Part shown: positions 62,113-64,000 of the stretch, one piece after another | How the letters are laid out: the number at the start of each line of letters is the position of its first letter | Position numbering within the stretch: the first letter of the stretch is position 1 | DNA from: Actinomyces capricornis | GTDB taxonomy: Bacteria > Actinomycetota > Actinomycetes > Actinomycetales > Actinomycetaceae | Reading direction: 5' to 3' | DNA length: 64,000 bases | Assembly: GCF_019974135.1 (NCBI RefSeq) | Contig: NZ_AP025017.1 | Coordinates: 2,232,001-2,296,000 of the forward strand | Notes under the pieces: generated by a model | What the model was told of the DNA's origin: nothing | What the model saw: only the letters and a program-made list of their open reading frames with translations | The model's database searches: none | Program-made: the position numbers and the translations under genes

Positions 62113-62361
62113 TCAGGAGGAGCGGCGGGCCCGGGCGGCCCTGCGCTTGAGGGAGCGGCGCTCGTCCTCGCTCATGCCGCCCCACACGCCTGCGTCCTGG
62201 CCGTTCTCCAGGGCCCACTTCAGGCAGGTGTCCACCACCTCGCAGCGCGAGCAGACCTCCTTGGCCTGTGCGATCTGGGCGATGGCCGGACCGGTGTTGC
62301 CGACGGGGAAGAAGAGCTCGGGGTCCACGGTGAGGCATGCTGCCTGACTGCGCCAGTCCAT
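62113..62361 (-). CDS. WhiB-family iron-sulfur transcriptional regulator (WhiB1-like)
   Basis: 82 residues from ATG 62361 (GAAGGGAG upstream). Four cluster ligands are at Cys9, Cys37, Cys40 and Cys46, followed by the GVWGG turn and a basic C-terminus (RRSLKRRAARARR) for DNA binding. The N-terminal MDWR and PVGNTGPA resemble WhiB1, an essential [4Fe-4S] protein that binds sigma-A and responds to nitric oxide. Small and complete. Confidence 0.93.
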   Translation of the reverse strand: MDWRSQAACLTVDPELFFPVGNTGPAIAQIAQAKEVCSRCEVVDTCLKWALENGQDAGVWGGMSEDERRSLKRRAARARRSS

Positions 62362-62496
62362 GAGGGCTCCCTTCAAGGTTCTCCATCGCGGTAGGGCACG
62401 CGCCTCATGCGCAGGGGCGGCCCGCCGCTTCCGCGAACTACCTTCACACGCGCGCGGGCGGCGGGCAAGAGTCCGGGGGTGAGACCTGCGCCGTGA

Positions 62497-62524
62497 CCCT
62501 GTCGTCATGCTCACAGGGCTTTTT
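62497..62524 (+). terminator. Intrinsic terminator with a T-run on the plus strand
   Basis: CCCTGT (62497-62502) pairs with ACAGGG (62513-62518) and TTTTT follows (62520-62524). On the plus strand the nearest upstream gene is the kinase 475 bases away, with whiB antisense between, so its client is unclear. Confidence 0.6.
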
Positions 62525-62569
62525 CAGAAGGGCGGTGCGGGCCAGTGCGGGCCGGCCCGTGCAGGGGCA

Positions 62570-64000
62570 TCAGGGCAGCGGAGCGGGGTCGGGCGCCACG
62601 ACCTGGATGGGCATGCAGGATCCGCGGTGGACCAGGGCCCCGCGCCCCGGCAGCGTCAGGGCCTGGGGGTCGATCACCGCGCGCAGCCCCATCCCGGCGA
62701 CCTGGGCGGCCGGCCCCAGGCCGGGCCACAGCACCACCACGGCGCCCCGCTCGCGCAGCAGGGCCAGTGCACCCCGGTAGGTCGCCGCGGCCCGCTCCGT
62801 CGTGGCACTGGCCAGGACCGTGGCGCCCCGGTCCAGGGCGGCCTCCACGGCGGCCTGGACGCCGGGGTCACGGCGGTCCAGGTCGTCGACGACGAGCAGC
62901 GCGCCCTGCCCGGCCTCCTGCAGGGCCGCCTGCACTTCCTGCCCGCCGCGCGACGGGGCCGGGCCGGGCCCCGCGCTGGTCCCGTTCTCCGCCGGCACCC
63001 GGCCCCCGGGCGCCGGCGCGAGCCCTCGGCGTGGCCCGATCGCCTCGATTCGGCTCGCCCGAGTGCCGATCACCACCGCGCTGAGCGCCTCGGGCCGGCC
63101 GAGCTCCACCAGGGCGCGCCTGAGGGTCTCCAGGGCGGTGGAGCGCCCGGAGCCCGGCGGCCCCACCACCAGGACGCTCAGACCCGGCTCCAGGATGAGC
63201 GGCCCGGCCTCGTCACCGCCCACGGCCCAGGCCCCGGGCGGGGCGCCGCCAGCCCCCAGCCTGCGCGGCAGGGGCCTGAGGCGCATGGGCCCCGGCCCGC
63301 GCCCGCCGGCCTGCCCACCCCGCCCCTGCACCGTCGACCCGGGCGGAGGCACATGGGCGGGGTCGGGCCACGGCGGGGGCAGGACCACCTGGCAGGCGGT
63401 GGCCGATCCCGCCCGGAGGATGGCGCCGCGGCCCGCGCCGGCGCCGGTGACCGTGCCGTGGGGCAGCCCCGCCAGTGAGGCCTGCGCCGTCGTGCAGGCC
63501 CCCAGCACCAGGCGCAGCCCGATGGAGCCGGCCCAGCGGGTACTGGCGGCGGCCAGGGGCGCGCTGAGCACCAGGCGGGTGCCGGTGGCGCCGGCGGTGC
63601 GCAGCACGGACTCCAGCAGGGCGTGCCCCTGCCCAGGACCGAGGGCCTGGTCGACCGCCGGGAGGAGGGCTTCGACGTCGTCGAGGCACAGCAGGCTGCC
63701 GCACAGGGCCCCGCTGGCCGCCAGGGACCACAGCCGGGCCAGGCGCCGCGGATCCTCGGGCCCCACCACGGTGCCCACCGGATCGGTCCCCGGCGCGCCT
63801 GCCGGATCCTCCGCCCGGGCTCTTGGATCCGTGCCCTCATCGCCGGCCCCGGGCATCGCGGTGCGCAGCGGGCCCGCCGCCGGCCCGCACACGTGCACCC
63901 CCACCCCGATGCCGGCGGCCTGCGCCGCGATGGAGGCCAGGGCGGTGCTGCGCCCCGAGCCCGGGGCGCCCAGGACCAGCAGGGGAGCATCGAGGCTCCA
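62570..64000 (-). CDS. FtsK/SpoIIIE-type ATPase with two visible P-loops (N-terminus outside window)
   Basis: The frame ends at 62570 and is open to the right edge, giving 476 visible residues of the C-terminal part. Two ATPase modules are seen: Walker A GAPGSGRST close to the edge with Walker B-like LLCLDDVEALLP, and a second Walker A GPPGSGRST with LLVVDDLDRR. Such tandem domains are typical of the ends of FtsK/SpoIIIE proteins, including EccC-like secretion ATPases. Without the N-terminus the exact class cannot be decided. The Walker A Arg in place of the usual Lys (GSGRST) in both sites may mean weak or no ATP hydrolysis. Confidence 0.75.
   Translation of the reverse strand, partial: WSLDAPLLVLGAPGSGRSTALASIAAQAAGIGVGVHVCGPAAGPLRTAMPGAGDEGTDPRARAEDPAGAPGTDPVGTVVGPEDPRRLARLWSLAASGALCGSLLCLDDVEALLPAVDQALGPGQGHALLESVLRTAGATGTRLVLSAPLAAASTRWAGSIGLRLVLGACTTAQASLAGLPHGTVTGAGAGRGAILRAGSATACQVVLPPPWPDPAHVPPPGSTVQGRGGQAGGRGPGPMRLRPLPRRLGAGGAPPGAWAVGGDEAGPLILEPGLSVLVVGPPGSGRSTALETLRRALVELGRPEALSAVVIGTRASRIEAIGPRRGLAPAPGGRVPAENGTSAGPGPAPSRGGQEVQAALQEAGQGALLVVDDLDRRDPGVQAAVEAALDRGATVLASATTERAAATYRGALALLRERGAVVVLWPGLGPAAQVAGMGLRAVIDPQALTLPGRGALVHRGSCMPIQVVAPDPAPLP

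Overview
The window looks like chromosome from a high-GC actinomycete, most plausibly an Actinomyces-type organism. This is an inference from roughly 70% GC, WhiB and PdtaS-like regulators, many GTG starts, and the linked O-methyltransferase / TatB / Mrp / MgtE-type genes known from Actinomycetota. No tRNA, rRNA or CRISPR array was recognised. A recurring feature is a TANNNT -10 hexamer only 5-7 bases before the start codon, so many first genes of operons are probably read from leaderless mRNAs.

Layout. 1-3.6 kb: leftward cluster of three related lipoproteins and one secreted protein; two lipoproteins share a near-identical 430-bp promoter/N-terminal block. 3.9-11.1 kb: nucleoside-type ABC importer (lipoprotein, double ATPase, two permeases) coupled to cytidine deaminase and thymidine phosphorylase. 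11.3-14.3 kb: accessory patch with a promoter and ORF cut by an internally deleted IS, then two lower-GC membrane proteins. 14.4-23.2 kb: C39-like protein, deoC, a metal ABC importer behind a palindromic operator, a phospho-sugar mutase, an acetyltransferase and dapE. 23.4-26.4 kb: nested mobile DNA, an IS256-type element inside an IS481-type transposase gene, flanked by 117-bp inverted repeats. 26.5-36.3 kb: LOG protein, DUF3117, O-methyltransferase, tatB, mrp, DUF1003, MgtE/CBS protein, stress protein, TIM-barrel isomerase, and a cation-efflux/ArsR operon. 36.3-50.2 kb: mostly metabolic genes (PepP, oxidoreductase, PHP phosphoesterase, MarC, DEAD helicase, ferritin-like protein, NCS1 permease plus PNP, CsbD, fumC, nitroreductase, VOC protein). 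50.4-55.0 kb: osmoprotectant ABC importer and an MFS exporter. 55.1-56.6 kb: second IS256-type element beside a palindromic repeat. 57-64 kb: folA, thyA, an EcsC-like gene, OsmC and DUF2505 proteins, a PdtaS-like kinase, WhiB, and an FtsK/SpoIIIE-type ATPase running off the right edge.

How the genes work together. The 3.9-11 kb operon, deoC, the phospho-sugar mutase and the NCS1/PNP pair form a near-complete nucleoside uptake and salvage route: import, deamination, phosphorolysis, pentose-phosphate isomerisation (inferred for the mutase) and cleavage of deoxyribose 5-phosphate. ThyA and FolA supply dTMP. Metal homeostasis is represented by an importer with a 26-bp palindrome over its promoter and an exporter whose ArsR repressor has its own palindromic operator.

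The least explained parts are the lipoprotein array, the two TM proteins beside the defective IS, and a family of GCGTCRCTTSGCGGA palindromic repeats of which two of three examples adjoin insertion elements.
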